Source of the DNA: Chloroflexota bacterium | GTDB lineage: Bacteria; Chloroflexota; Anaerolineae; Aggregatilineales; Phototrophicaceae | Assembly: GCA_026708115.1 (NCBI GenBank) | Contig: JAPOVL010000013.1 | Span: 248,001-312,000, forward strand | Reading direction: 5' to 3' | DNA length: 64,000 bases | Shown: piece by piece, positions 17,546-26,701 of the stretch | Layout of the letters: each line of letters starts with the position of its first letter | Position numbering within the stretch: position 1 is the first letter of the stretch | Translations under genes and position numbers: made by a program | Notes under the pieces: model-generated | What the model saw: only the letters and a program-made list of their open reading frames with translations | The model's database searches: none | What the model was told of the DNA's origin: nothing

Positions 17546-17575
17546 TTGACAATCCCACTACTTGGTGGAAGTTTT
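17546..17575 (+). promoter_or_regulatory. Candidate htpG promoter/operator
   Basis: A consensus-like TTGACA lies at 17546-17551 about 115 bases before the htpG start, followed by an inverted repeat CCAC-tactt-GGTGG and an AT-rich stretch where a -10 would be (TTTTTATTT). No canonical CIRCE element is seen. The -10 is weak, so this is tentative. Confidence 0.35.
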
Positions 17576-17665
17576 TATTTACATCTAACGCTGCTGTGCT
17601 AAAACAGGGAGGTTACTTTGGGACGGCCGCGCGCTGCGACGGTTCGATGAATTGAAGGAAGGAAA

Positions 17666-19693
17666 ATGAGCGAGCAATACATATTTCAAGCGGAGACGCA
17701 GGAACTGCTGAATATCCTGATTCACTCCTTGTACACGGAAAAGGAGATCTTCCTGCGCGAGTTGATTTCCAACGCGTCGGATGCTTTGAATCGGCTGCAA
17801 TTCCAGATGTTGACGGACGACAACGTGCAGGACGCCGGGGCGGACCTGGAGATTCATATTGAAGTCGATGAAGAGAAGAAGACGCTGAAGATCAGCGATA
17901 CCGGCATCGGCATGAATCGCGACGAGATTATTGACGGCCTGGGCACGATCGCCAAGTCGGGCGCCAAGGCATTCTTGCAGGCGATGAAGGAGAAACCAGA
18001 CGCGGGTTCGGCGGCGGACATCATCGGGCAATTCGGCGTGGGCTTTTATTCGGCCTTTATGGTGGCGAAGCAGGTGGACGTGGTGTCGCGCTCGTATCGG
18101 CCGGGGGACGAGGCGGTCAAATGGTCGGCGACCGGCGGCACCAATTACACGCTGGAAACGGCGGAAAAGGATGTGCGCGGCACCGAGATCACGATTCATC
18201 TCAAGGACGACGAGGAAGAATTCACGCGCGCCTTCCGCATCAAAGATATTGTGCGGCGGCATTCCGATTATGTGGCCTTTCCCATTTTTGTCGGCGATGA
18301 CGAAGAGCCGACGAATAAGCAGCAGGCGATCTGGCGGCGCAATCCATCTGAGGTGGAAGACGAGGAATACGACAGCTTTTACAAGATGCTGACGATGGAT
18401 TTCGCCGGGGCCAATCATCACATTCACATGCGCGCCGATGTGCCGATGCAATTCTACGCCTTGCTCTTTGTGCCGAGCGGCGCCCAGCCCAATATGTTCA
18501 GTCCGCGTTCCGAAGCCGGTTTGAAGCTCTATGCGCGCAAGGTGCTGATTGAAGAGTACAATCGCGACCTGCTGCCGGAATACTTGGGATTTGTGCAGGG
18601 CGTGGTTGACAGCGAGGATCTGCCGCTGAGCGTCAGCCGGGAAAGCATCCAGGCCACGCGGGTCATGGCGAGCTTGAAGAAGTCGGTCACGCGCCGGGTG
18701 CTTTCCGAGCTGAAACGGATGGTGAAGAATGACCGGGACAGCTATCTCAAGATATTTGGGGAATTCGGCGCCTATCTGAAGCAGGGCCTGGTGATGGAGA
18801 GCGAGGACCGCAGCGATCTGGAGCCGCTGATGTTCTTCCAGACCACGCATGATGAGGATCCGAATGCCTATCACTCGCTGGAGGACTACGTCGGGCGGAT
18901 GTCGGAGAATCAGGACGAGATCTATTATGTGGTGGCGGATGATTACAACAGCGGATCGCGCAGTCCGCACCTGGATGCCTTTCGGCAGCGCGGGATCGAA
19001 GTGCTGTACTTCACCCATCCGGTCGATGCCATGCTGCCGATGGGCATGGTTGACTTCCGGGGGCACAAGCTGGTCAGCGTTGATTCCGCCGATCTGGATT
19101 TAGGCGATGTCGGCGATACGAGCGAGGCGAGAGAGGTGGCGCGCGAAGCGCTTGAGGCGGATTCATTTGCGTCGCTGACGGCGCGCGTCAAGGCGACCTT
19201 GGGCGGCCGCGTCAGCGATGTGCGCGAGAGCAAGGCGCTGGTGGATAGCCCGGCGCGCCTGGTGAGCGAAGACGAGAGCGGCAGCCGCTATATGTTCCGC
19301 ATCAATCGCTTGCTGGACAAGGATTATGAATTGCCGGTCAAGGCGCTGGAGCTCAATCCGCGGCATCCGCTCATGCACAATTTGAGCGCGATGATCGCGG
19401 ACGGCGGCGCGGACGGGCTGATCGACGCGGTGGTGGAGCAGGTCTTCGAGACGGCGCTGCTACAAGATGGCATTCATCCCGACCCGTCGAGCATGGCGGA
19501 TCGGCTGACTTTGCTGATGCAAGCCGCGACCGGTTCCGCAAGCGCGGAGTTGGACTTCGCCGATGTCGGGACGGTGATCAGCGAGCCGATCGCGGATGAT
19601 CACGAGGACTTGATTCAACTGCAGGACATCGAGGATGTGGACTACGAGCCAGTCGAGCAGGAAGACCCGGGATCGGCGGCGGAGAAGGAATGA
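17666..19693 (+). CDS. htpG: Chaperone HtpG (Hsp90)
   Basis: A 675-residue Hsp90. The N-terminal ATPase domain shows EIFLRELISNASDALNRL, the DTGIGM and the GQFGVGFYSAFMVA lid motifs. The middle domain has the catalytic-loop phrase LSVSRESIQ with its conserved Arg. The C-terminal dimerisation domain ends in an acidic tail (DVDYEPVEQEDPG), in place of a eukaryotic MEEVD. Length is slightly above the usual 610-630 residues. GAAGGAAGG before the ATG is a strong ribosome binding site. It folds and remodels client proteins in the cytoplasm, normally under heat-shock control. Confidence 0.97.
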   Translation: MSEQYIFQAETQELLNILIHSLYTEKEIFLRELISNASDALNRLQFQMLTDDNVQDAGADLEIHIEVDEEKKTLKISDTGIGMNRDEIIDGLGTIAKSGAKAFLQAMKEKPDAGSAADIIGQFGVGFYSAFMVAKQVDVVSRSYRPGDEAVKWSATGGTNYTLETAEKDVRGTEITIHLKDDEEEFTRAFRIKDIVRRHSDYVAFPIFVGDDEEPTNKQQAIWRRNPSEVEDEEYDSFYKMLTMDFAGANHHIHMRADVPMQFYALLFVPSGAQPNMFSPRSEAGLKLYARKVLIEEYNRDLLPEYLGFVQGVVDSEDLPLSVSRESIQATRVMASLKKSVTRRVLSELKRMVKNDRDSYLKIFGEFGAYLKQGLVMESEDRSDLEPLMFFQTTHDEDPNAYHSLEDYVGRMSENQDEIYYVVADDYNSGSRSPHLDAFRQRGIEVLYFTHPVDAMLPMGMVDFRGHKLVSVDSADLDLGDVGDTSEAREVAREALEADSFASLTARVKATLGGRVSDVRESKALVDSPARLVSEDESGSRYMFRINRLLDKDYELPVKALELNPRHPLMHNLSAMIADGGADGLIDAVVEQVFETALLQDGIHPDPSSMADRLTLLMQAATGSASAELDFADVGTVISEPIADDHEDLIQLQDIEDVDYEPVEQEDPGSAAEKE

Positions 19694-19786
19694 GGTCCCG
19701 GGCGGACCTGCCGGGTCGCCCAGTTGTGATATTCATCTGTTGGAAGAGCGCGGCGGCGGATAAAGCGCCACGCGGGAGCCAGCCAA

Positions 19787-20212
19787 ATGACCGAGTTGAA
19801 GACGAAGCGCAATGACGGCGATGTGCAAGCCTACCTCGATTCTGTGGAGAACCAGCGCCGCCGCGAGGACGCGCTAGTATTGCTTAATGTGATGGGCGAG
19901 GTGACGGGCGAGCCGGCGGAGATGTGGGGCGGCAGCATCGTCGGCTTCGGCAGCTACCATTACGTTTACGATAGCGGGCGAGAGGGCGACTGGTTCTTGA
20001 CTGGTTTCGCGCCGCGCAAGGCGTCGATGACGCTGTATATCATGCCCGGCTTCGAGCATTACGACGATTTGCTGGCGCGACTGGGCAAGCACAAGATCGG
20101 CCGGTCTTGCCTGTACATCAACAAATTGGCGGATGTCGATCTGGATGTATTGCGAGATTTGGTTGCGGAATCGGTGGCGCATATGCGCAGGACGCATGGC
20201 GCAACCGAATGA
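19787..20212 (+). CDS. DUF1801 domain protein
   Basis: A 141-residue protein that fills the DUF1801 family: DVQAYLDSVENQRRREDAL at the start, then EMWGGSIVGFGSYHYVY, LTGFAPRKASMTLYIMPGFE and IGRSCLYINKLADVDLDVL. The family is a small alpha/beta domain found alone in many soil and marine bacteria, without a firmly known reaction. It has no signal or membrane segment. It lies 93 bases after htpG on the same strand and may share its transcript. Confidence 0.85.
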   Translation: MTELKTKRNDGDVQAYLDSVENQRRREDALVLLNVMGEVTGEPAEMWGGSIVGFGSYHYVYDSGREGDWFLTGFAPRKASMTLYIMPGFEHYDDLLARLGKHKIGRSCLYINKLADVDLDVLRDLVAESVAHMRRTHGATE

Positions 20213-20261
20213 GCGCCCTTTCGTAATTATGAACACAGGGCATCCGATAGCAGGCGAATCC

Positions 20262-20269
20262 TGTATAAT
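20262..20269 (+). promoter_or_regulatory. Candidate -10 element
   Basis: TATAAT within CTGTATAATTGG about 50 bases before the ATG at 20321. No good -35 is seen. It favours the ATG at 20321 over a TTG at 20279 as the start of the next gene. Confidence 0.4.
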
Positions 20270-20320
20270 TGGTGCAAATTGGAAACGCGATTCATTGGAT
20301 CAGACACGGGATCAGGCGCG

Positions 20321-20854
20321 ATGGATGGTCTGAAGTTGCTCGGTCAAATCGGCAAAGGCATTGTCAAGACGGTGGAATTGGTAGGCAAGGGCATCGGTTT
20401 GACGGGCAGAGCGATCAGTGACGGTTCAGTTGCAGTGAGGACAGCCATGCCAGTGACAGAATTGACCTCGGTGTTCAATACGACTGATGAGACGATCAAG
20501 TTTATCAACCAGGAATCGCCGCGGGATAGCAAGGAGATATTGCCGCAGAGCGCGGTGTCCCTGAAAACCGAAAAGACAGCGGGCGCCTGGGTGCCCTGGT
20601 TTCATCCGCCGCGTTTTTCTCCTTTCAGCCGCAAGCGCATGGAGATCGTGGTGGACGATGTCGCGGTGATATACATGTGGCAGCGCGATGACCACATCTA
20701 CTGGTGCAACCGGCTGGATAGCCAGGGCAATCCAGCCAAAGCCTACGAGGTGCCGGGCATCTCGCATGTCGGCGGCAAGCGCATGCTGGTGGTGCGCAAT
20801 GACCCGGAGAACGGCTACAGCGCTTTCTTGAGCGAGAGCGTGGAGAATAAGTAG
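20321..20854 (+). CDS. Hypothetical protein
   Basis: About 177 residues, not recognised. The N-terminal 45 residues are amphipathic with Gly-spaced repeats (LGQIGKGIVKTVELVGKGIG), perhaps membrane-associating. The rest looks like a compact beta domain with a conserved-looking core: ETIKFINQESPRDSKEILPQ, WVPWFHPP and VAVIYMWQRDDHIYWC. The start is the ATG at 20321, which lies after a TATAAT. A longer TTG start at 20279 is possible. It converges on the minus-strand operon that ends at 20930. Confidence 0.6.
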   Translation: MDGLKLLGQIGKGIVKTVELVGKGIGLTGRAISDGSVAVRTAMPVTELTSVFNTTDETIKFINQESPRDSKEILPQSAVSLKTEKTAGAWVPWFHPPRFSPFSRKRMEIVVDDVAVIYMWQRDDHIYWCNRLDSQGNPAKAYEVPGISHVGGKRMLVVRNDPENGYSAFLSESVENK

Positions 20855-20929
20855 CCAATGAGCAGGTGCATTTCAGCGTCGGATTTTGTGCGCGGTAAAG
20901 AACTAGAATTCCACTGTATTCTACGTGGA

Positions 20930-22078
20930 CTACAGTTTCCTAATCTCGGTAAGATAAAGCGTAGTTGGAAGAGTTTTTTTCCGTGCCATTCGTTTCCCAA
21001 CAATCTCCACCTGTTCGCCAAAATGAGGCTGTACGACGTCCTTCATCAATGCTTCGGCTACAAATATGGTCCACGATTTGCCACTATTTGTGTCGTCTAA
21101 CTTTACTTGCTTGTGCTTAGTTCTGCCGTCCGCGAACTGGAGTTCACCACGTAAAGTCAAGAATTCATCGATTGCGTGCAATCCATTACTAGGTGGAAGC
21201 AAATCAGGTAAACGGACATCTGTAAATTCCTGCTGCTGCCGAACGAGATTCACTTGACGACGTTGACCTTCAACCAAGGCACCAAGGTTCACATTGACTA
21301 CATCATCGCCATCAGGCGCGATCTCTTTTGCGAGTGCTACAAAGTTGCAATAGTATTCATCATTGTCAATATGCTGTTGTAGCTTTTCAAATTGTCCATC
21401 ATTGAGAAGGCTGAAGCTCGTCATCACTCGACCGAAAATCGTATCGAATCCACCCATATTCGAAAACGGCATTTGCCCTGAAATCCCTAGCTTAAGTACA
21501 ACATCAAGGCTGCCTGGCTCGAATGCACTTACCCAAAGTGTGTAGCTCTGCTCGTTTACCCGTGCGCTGCTGCCAAATTCTAACCCGTTCCATTGGCGGA
21601 TAGTATTCCAGAATATCTTCTTGAGTTTGGAGATCCTGTGTGTAACAAGATCTACGGGGGCTAACCCATTGAGAATCTCATTGCCATCCAACTTCATGGA
21701 GAACTCTTGCTCGCTCAAGGCGACGTCTCGATCTTGCATTCGCAACTGAAAATAGATCTTGCGATTTAATCTTCGCAATTCGTCCATGATTTCGCCAGGT
21801 GGATTACCTGCTAGTGCTCGAGAAACAAGCCACTCCGCCTCGCGATACTTTTTGCACTTATACGCTAGCGAGGCCGCGCTTCGGTGAAGTACAGAGCGTG
21901 TCGGTTCGGATTCCTGGCTCTGAATCATAAGAGCAGCTTGTTTTTCTAGCTCAAACGCCTTCTGCATGAATTCATTTTTCTTGTCATCATCTCGCTCTCG
22001 CCGAGCAGATCGTGCTTTGTCAGCCCAATCCATCGCTTGCTCGTGCAACGCTATTATGACTTTCGGATCGCTTGTCAT
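20930..22078 (-). CDS. Unrecognised TPR-like protein (second gene of a two-gene unit)
   Basis: A 382-residue soluble protein. Residues 1-120 are helical with TPR-like pairs (SAASLAYKCKKYREAEWLVSRALAG). The remainder has no family I know; it includes EPGSLDVVLKLGISGQMP and ends in a beta-rich domain. Its ATG overlaps the stop of the upstream gene by four bases (ATGA), so translation is coupled. The gene is visibly AT-richer than its neighbours. A role in defence or regulation is guesswork from this context. Confidence 0.7.
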   Translation of the reverse strand: MTSDPKVIIALHEQAMDWADKARSARRERDDDKKNEFMQKAFELEKQAALMIQSQESEPTRSVLHRSAASLAYKCKKYREAEWLVSRALAGNPPGEIMDELRRLNRKIYFQLRMQDRDVALSEQEFSMKLDGNEILNGLAPVDLVTHRISKLKKIFWNTIRQWNGLEFGSSARVNEQSYTLWVSAFEPGSLDVVLKLGISGQMPFSNMGGFDTIFGRVMTSFSLLNDGQFEKLQQHIDNDEYYCNFVALAKEIAPDGDDVVNVNLGALVEGQRRQVNLVRQQQEFTDVRLPDLLPPSNGLHAIDEFLTLRGELQFADGRTKHKQVKLDDTNSGKSWTIFVAEALMKDVVQPHFGEQVEIVGKRMARKKTLPTTLYLTEIRKL

Positions 22079-22659
22079 AGATCTGCCATCCTTGTCTCAA
22101 AATAGATCTCGGGCCTGCTGAATTCCATGACAATGACATATGCGGGCGTTCCAGTTGCGTCTGATTTCTTTGACCGCCTACGTTTGCTTTCCACTATTCT
22201 TCTAATCGTACCTGTAGTTGCTGACCGCCTCCCTGCTACCTCTAACCGAGCGTCGCCTTGTAGGAAGTTTTCCGTTAGGTCACCTACGTTAGCGCTCTTG
22301 CTAAGCCAATAATCCATTCCTGTCTTTTCATCTATGTCCATGCGCCGTAGAACTGTATATTCTGTAAACTCCAGTATAACAAGAATTGCCACGCCAGCTG
22401 CGCCCATTTCCGAAGCCTCTCGACGGTCGAACCAAGTGTTTTTCATTTGCTGCGTTACGGCTTCATTCCACGTAAGTCGCAGCATAGACATTGATTCTTT
22501 CAGAGACTTCATCTCGCAATTTACACCAGATGTATGATTTTGCGAATCCAAGCAGACCATGGCAGCTATTCGGTGAGAACTGCCTGTGTCCTTGTCAAGT
22601 CCTGGATACCCGCGCTTGAGATCCTCCAAAGCAAGCGTGGTAGCATTTGCGTAGTCCAT
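22075..22659 (-). CDS. Unrecognised protein, possible nuclease-like domain (first gene of the unit)
   Basis: A 194-residue protein. Notable pieces are NEAVTQQMKNTWFDRREASE, then GAAGVAILVILEFTEYTVL, then GMDYWLSK, then GDARLEVAG, and an ending with VIVMEFSRPEIYFE. The order acidic-YWL then LEV-G is reminiscent of small PD-(D/E)XK-like folds, but a catalytic Lys is not obvious, so I make no firm call. It has no signal or membrane segment. It is translationally coupled to the TPR-like gene and divergent from the VOC gene at 22809. Confidence 0.65.
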   Translation of the reverse strand: MDYANATTLALEDLKRGYPGLDKDTGSSHRIAAMVCLDSQNHTSGVNCEMKSLKESMSMLRLTWNEAVTQQMKNTWFDRREASEMGAAGVAILVILEFTEYTVLRRMDIDEKTGMDYWLSKSANVGDLTENFLQGDARLEVAGRRSATTGTIRRIVESKRRRSKKSDATGTPAYVIVMEFSRPEIYFETRMADL

Positions 22660-22808
22660 AGTCGCTCCATCTTGCGGTTAAGCGTAGGAAGCAAGAATAT
22701 ACCCTAATAGTCGTCAGTCTGGTATGCTGTAATCCAAGTTGAATCAGAGATCATATGCGCGGTTTTTTTTTAAGGCGGGTGGAGAACGCATCCTTAGGGA
22801 GTTTCAAA

Positions 22809-23195
22809 ATGATCACAACAATCGCAACTGTTTCCGTATTTGTTGAAGACCAGGACCGGGCCAAAGCCTTTTACACCGAGAAGCTGGGCATGAAGCTGAC
22901 AAACGATTCGGAGATGTTCCCAGGATCGGGCATGCGCTGGATCACTGTCGCGCCGGAGGGCTGCCCGACCGAGTTGACGCTTTTCCCCATGGGCGAGCAG
23001 TGGGAACATTACCGTGAGGCCATGGGCAAGCCACAGTGTTTCACCTTGCATTGCGATGATATCGACCAAACCTATCGCGAGCTCACAGAACGGGGTGTGC
23101 AATTCCTGGGAGAGCCGCAGAAACAACCATGGGGCAGCTTTGCGATCCTGGTGGATTCCGAGGGCAATCAAATCGTTCTCGGCCAGCGCAGTTGA
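22809..23195 (+). CDS. VOC (glyoxalase/bleomycin resistance) family protein
   Basis: A 128-residue single-domain VOC protein: VSVFVEDQDRAKAFYTEKLG at the start and GSFAILVDSEGNQIVLGQ at the end, the two beta-alpha-beta-beta-beta modules. A His near CFTLHCDD and the Glu of DSEGN are candidate metal ligands. The start is the ATG at 22809 behind AGGGAG; an upstream ATG at 22755 adds an unlikely tail. It is a paralog of the next gene. The substrate is not known. Confidence 0.85.
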   Translation: MITTIATVSVFVEDQDRAKAFYTEKLGMKLTNDSEMFPGSGMRWITVAPEGCPTELTLFPMGEQWEHYREAMGKPQCFTLHCDDIDQTYRELTERGVQFLGEPQKQPWGSFAILVDSEGNQIVLGQRS

Positions 23196-23333
23196 GCAAT
23201 TCTGATTTGGCTTGACTGAAAACTCTCAAGACGCAACAAGGCGACGGCTGTTGTTGCCCGGTACGACGTCGGCTATTGCGTATCGTCCCCACTTCCTTAT
23301 ACTTTTTCCAGCATAGCGCATAGGAGACAGACA

Positions 23334-23723
23334 ATGATCAACAGAGTTGGAACCGTGTCGATCTTCGTGGAAGACCAAGATCGCGCCAAAGCCTTCTACA
23401 CGGAAAAGCTGGGTATGGAATGCACGGCGGACAACGAGATGTGGCCCGGCGCGGATGCGCGCTGGCTGAGCGTCGCGCCTCCTGGCGCCGAGACGCAGAT
23501 CGTGCTGTACAAGTTTGACGAGAATTGGGAGCACTATCGCGAGACCTTTGGCAAGTCGCAGTCGCTGACCTTGCAATGCGAGGATATCGACGAGACTTTT
23601 CGCGTCTATAAGGAACGCGGTGTCGAATTCCTGGGCGAGCCAGAAACGCAGTTCTGGGGTCGCTTCGTGATGATGGTAGATTGCGAAGGCAATACCCTGA
23701 TTCTGGTTCAGGTCGCCAATTGA
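23334..23723 (+). CDS. VOC family protein (tandem paralog)
   Basis: A 129-residue VOC protein that aligns with the preceding gene along its whole length (VSIFVEDQDRAKAFYTEKLG; ENWEHYRETFGKSQSLTLQC). AGGAGA stands before the ATG. The metal-site His of the neighbour's CFTLHC is Gln here (SLTLQC), so the metal or the substrate may differ. It overlaps the next gene by one base (TGATG). Confidence 0.85.
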   Translation: MINRVGTVSIFVEDQDRAKAFYTEKLGMECTADNEMWPGADARWLSVAPPGAETQIVLYKFDENWEHYRETFGKSQSLTLQCEDIDETFRVYKERGVEFLGEPETQFWGRFVMMVDCEGNTLILVQVAN

Positions 23724-24205
23724 TGGATTTGCTGGGGTTGTCGCGGCAGGTGGGCGCGGCGTTAAAGCGGGCCAGCCTGACCGTGTGTACAGCCGAATCT
23801 TGCACGGGCGGGTTAATCCTAAGCACACTAACGGACATCCCCGGTAGTTCCGCCTACGTTGAAGGCGGCCTGATCACCTATTCCAACGAAGCCAAGATGA
23901 GGATGCTGGGCGTGCGCGACACGACGCTGGCCGAAGCCGGGGCGGTCAGCGCGGCGACGGCGGGGGAAATGGCCTGCGGCGCGCGCAGACTGTTTGATAC
24001 GGACTATGCCTTGAGCGTGACAGGCATCGCGGGTCCGGGCGGGGGAACGGGCGAGAAGCCCCTTGGATTGACGTTTATCGGTTTGGCCGGACGCGAAGGA
24101 CTCATAACCGTCGAGCGGCACATTTGGGATGGCGATCGGATTGCGAACAAGATGCTGAGCGTGGACGGGGCGCTACAACTGTTGTTAGAGCACTTGACCG
24201 GCTAG
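23723..24205 (+). CDS. pncC: CinA C-terminal domain protein, nicotinamide-nucleotide amidase
   Basis: A 160-residue stand-alone CinA C-terminal domain. Signature stretches are TVCTAESCTGGLI, SSAYVEGGLITYSNEAK with its catalytic-region residues, and VTGIAGPGGGTGEKPLG. The family deamidates nicotinamide mononucleotide to nicotinate mononucleotide, recycling NAD by-products in the cytoplasm. The ATG overlaps the stop codon of the VOC gene. The stop overlaps the convergent Uma2 gene by four bases. Confidence 0.88.
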   Translation: MDLLGLSRQVGAALKRASLTVCTAESCTGGLILSTLTDIPGSSAYVEGGLITYSNEAKMRMLGVRDTTLAEAGAVSAATAGEMACGARRLFDTDYALSVTGIAGPGGGTGEKPLGLTFIGLAGREGLITVERHIWDGDRIANKMLSVDGALQLLLEHLTG

Positions 24206-24783
24206 TCCGGACCCGCTTCTTCAAAACTGATGCCGCGGTAAATCTCGGCGAGCAGCAATTCACAGTTGAGCATTTCCAAGGGGACCACATCGTCGGGATC
24301 AGTATAGACTTGCAGCAGCCAACCGATGTCGGCGCGGATATACAGTTCTGCGCAAACGCGATGCTGATCGATAACGAGGTAGCCCTGAATGGATGGTACT
24401 TCGCGGTAAAAGTCACGCTTTGCTACGCGGTCGCGTTCGATTGAGGACGGCGAAGTAACCTCGACTACCAGAATTGGATTGAGAAGCGAAGTCTCGCCTT
24501 CGTCTTCGAATTGTTCTACCCCGCAGACGGCGCTCAAATCGGGATAGACATAGCGATCTTCAGCCACTTTGACCCTCATGTCGCTTGTATGGACTGCGCA
24601 GATCGAATTGTCAAGCTGGCGACCTATTGCAATCATCGCATTGGCCGCAACGCGACTGTGCTTGCCCGAGCCGCCGGACATGGCGTAGACTTCGCCGTCA
24701 ATGTACTCGTGTTTGATCTCGTTGTCCGCCTCCCAGGCGAGATACTCCTGGACGCTCAAACGCGGTCTAATATTGGCTACCAC
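24202..24783 (-). CDS. Uma2 family (DUF820) putative endonuclease
   Basis: About 193 residues. The Uma2 fold shows LSVQEYLAWEADNEIKHEYI, then YVYPDLSAVCG, then ILVVEVTSPSS, with the PD and ExT/S acidic pairs of the PD-(D/E)XK nuclease superfamily. Such genes are widespread in Chloroflexota and cyanobacteria and probably associate with mobile DNA, though their function is unproven. The start is a GTG at 24783 with AGGA eight bases before it; the frame itself extends to a TTG at 24804. Confidence 0.85.
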   Translation of the reverse strand: MVANIRPRLSVQEYLAWEADNEIKHEYIDGEVYAMSGGSGKHSRVAANAMIAIGRQLDNSICAVHTSDMRVKVAEDRYVYPDLSAVCGVEQFEDEGETSLLNPILVVEVTSPSSIERDRVAKRDFYREVPSIQGYLVIDQHRVCAELYIRADIGWLLQVYTDPDDVVPLEMLNCELLLAEIYRGISFEEAGPD

Positions 24784-24885
24784 TATGACGTTCCTCGTCT
24801 TCAACGTTGTTCTTCAAATTATAGCTGGCGCTAACTGAAAAAGCACTCTTTCGGGTGATGGCTGTATTGGAGACGGTTCTGCTGT

Positions 24886-25359
24886 CTACCACAGGCCTAG
24901 CGCGCCGCGCAAGATGCCGAACTCGCCGATGTGATAGGAATTGTGCGCGGCAACGACCAGTATCTCGCGCAGGATGGAATGACCCGGCTGTCCATGCGAG
25001 ATCTGGGCGCAGAGATCGCGAGTCGGGTCGTTGACGATGTCGATGAGAGATTGCAGATCGTCGCGAAACCCCATAATCGTTTCATCCCAGCTTGCGGCGT
25101 CCGCTTCCATACTAAAATCGGGCCAGTAGTCGTCGGGGAAGGAGAGATATTGGTAGTTGGGATTCTCGATGTAGTCGAGGATGTCCCATTGGCAGATTCG
25201 TATATGCTCGAGCAAGTGCCAAAACGAATAAGGTAGGTTCGCCGGTCGGGTATTGAAGTGCTCTTCGGGAAAGTCACCCACGACCTGGTCGAAGCTTTGA
25301 TGCGCCTGCCGTTTGGCCAGGGCATTGACAAGTTGTTCGCGCAGATGATGATCGTTCAT
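24886..25359 (-). CDS. DinB-like metal-binding protein
   Basis: A 157-residue four-helix-bundle protein of the DinB/DUF664 superfamily. Putative metal-binding His residues are in SFWHLLEHIRICQWD and AAHNSYHIGEFGILR, the usual first and last positions. AAGGAAG precedes the ATG. Superfamily members include thiol-dependent transferases, but the substrate here is unknown. Confidence 0.82.
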   Translation of the reverse strand: MNDHHLREQLVNALAKRQAHQSFDQVVGDFPEEHFNTRPANLPYSFWHLLEHIRICQWDILDYIENPNYQYLSFPDDYWPDFSMEADAASWDETIMGFRDDLQSLIDIVNDPTRDLCAQISHGQPGHSILREILVVAAHNSYHIGEFGILRGALGLW

Positions 25360-25634
25360 GGCGGTACTTCCTTCATTAAAACAGGACAGTTCAAAGAGTA
25401 TAACCGCAAATTGTCGCGAGCTCCTTTGCGCGACCTAGAATCAGGCTTGCCCGTAAAGCGCGTGTCAGGCCCCAGGTAAGATTGTGGCTGCTGGAGGAAG
25501 AAACCCGGTTTTCTGAGGAAAACGCGCCGATCAGCGCTATATGAGGATGAAGCTCAGCGCAGGTTAAACGTCGGATTAGTGGAGAAGTTTCATGGCAAAT
25601 CCGTCAAAAGATGCGATACAATACTTGTAAAGTG

Positions 25635-26588
25635 ATGACGAGGGCTGCTGTGTACGATCGTTACCCACAGCACGATATACCGCAGAACAACGTGATTCAG
25701 CGCTTTTTCTCTCAGCGCTGGAGCGCGATTGTCATTGAGATTCTCATGACGATTGTGATCACCGTGGCGGCGGGTCGCGCCTTTGATATCTTTGGTCCTT
25801 TCGATTCGTCAACGAAAGAACCTGACACGGCACAGGTCGTCGGGGTTTTTCCGCCTACCGCCGAGACGGCGAACCATGGTATCTCTTTGAGAACTGTTGA
25901 GTTGGCGGCAGCTGATTACAGTTCGCAGCGGCAATATGCCAAAGCCGAGGCGATGTATGATTTGCTGATAGGGGCCGAACCGGACAATGCCGCGTACTAT
26001 TACGGTCGCGCAATTGCCAATAATAGGGCCGGGGACTTTGTCGAAGCCTATCGAGATCGTTCCAAGGTACTCGAGTTGGAGCCGTGGCGTCATAGCGCTC
26101 ACGTTGCCTTGTGTTGGTATGCGGGCGAGTTAGGCGACTATGAATTGGCCTTGCAGCACTGCAATACGTTCCTCGATATGCGCCATGGAGACTGGGCGAG
26201 GATGGAAGCCCTGGAGAACCGCTGCTGGGTGTATGTCGAGATGGGAGAATACGCATCGGCGCTCGCGGACTGTAATCAGGTTTTGTCGATTGATCATTCG
26301 TGCTCGAGCAAATGGTGCGCGCTGGCGCATTACAACCTGGGAAGGATTATGCGCGCGCAAGACAACATTGAGTCCGCGCTGCGACACTTTGACACCGCAT
26401 ATTGGGCAGGAATTGCGGTGAGGCTGGAGTATGTGGACCTGTATTTGGAGATTGCTCAGTTTTACGATACACTTGGCGACGAAAGTAGGAAAGCGTCGTT
26501 AAACTATGAGCGATATTTTGAACTTGTTGGCAAAGACGCGGATCTTGTGGCACAATCTAGGTCAAGCGCCTATCAAGGTGCTGGTTAA
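25635..26588 (+). CDS. Membrane-anchored TPR protein
   Basis: About 317 residues from the ATG at 25635. A short cytoplasmic start (YPQHDIP...FFSQRWSAIVIE) leads into one membrane span at about 32-50, then an extracytoplasmic series of TPR repeats (for example YAKAEAMYDLLIGAEPDNAA and GEYASALADCNQVLSID). No Shine-Dalgarno is apparent. The N-terminus, span and TPR design match the next gene, so these are tandem paralogs; this one lacks the PPC domains. Likely a protein-assembly scaffold at the cell surface. Confidence 0.75.
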   Translation: MTRAAVYDRYPQHDIPQNNVIQRFFSQRWSAIVIEILMTIVITVAAGRAFDIFGPFDSSTKEPDTAQVVGVFPPTAETANHGISLRTVELAAADYSSQRQYAKAEAMYDLLIGAEPDNAAYYYGRAIANNRAGDFVEAYRDRSKVLELEPWRHSAHVALCWYAGELGDYELALQHCNTFLDMRHGDWARMEALENRCWVYVEMGEYASALADCNQVLSIDHSCSSKWCALAHYNLGRIMRAQDNIESALRHFDTAYWAGIAVRLEYVDLYLEIAQFYDTLGDESRKASLNYERYFELVGKDADLVAQSRSSAYQGAG

Positions 26589-26613
26589 TACGGTTTTGAA
26601 CTGACGACGTAGC

Positions 26614-26644
26614 TTGACTACTACGTAGTCAGATGTGTTATACT
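26614..26644 (+). promoter_or_regulatory. Candidate promoter with palindromic spacer
   Basis: TTGACT at 26614-26619 and TATACT at 26639-26644 with a 19-base spacer. The spacer holds the perfect palindrome ACTACGTAGT (26620-26629), a possible operator. It lies 58 bases before the start of the TPR/PPC gene. Confidence 0.45.
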
Positions 26645-26701
26645 AAGGTTCAAGCGATTGAACCGCCTTTGTTGGAAGCTGAAAAGTGCGAGGTACTTGT
26701 T

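Noticed and set aside
17585..19066. A 493-codon frame opposite htpG
   Set aside because: Antisense shadow of a certain gene in GC-rich DNA; the product is rich in His, Arg and Leu with no recognisable domain.
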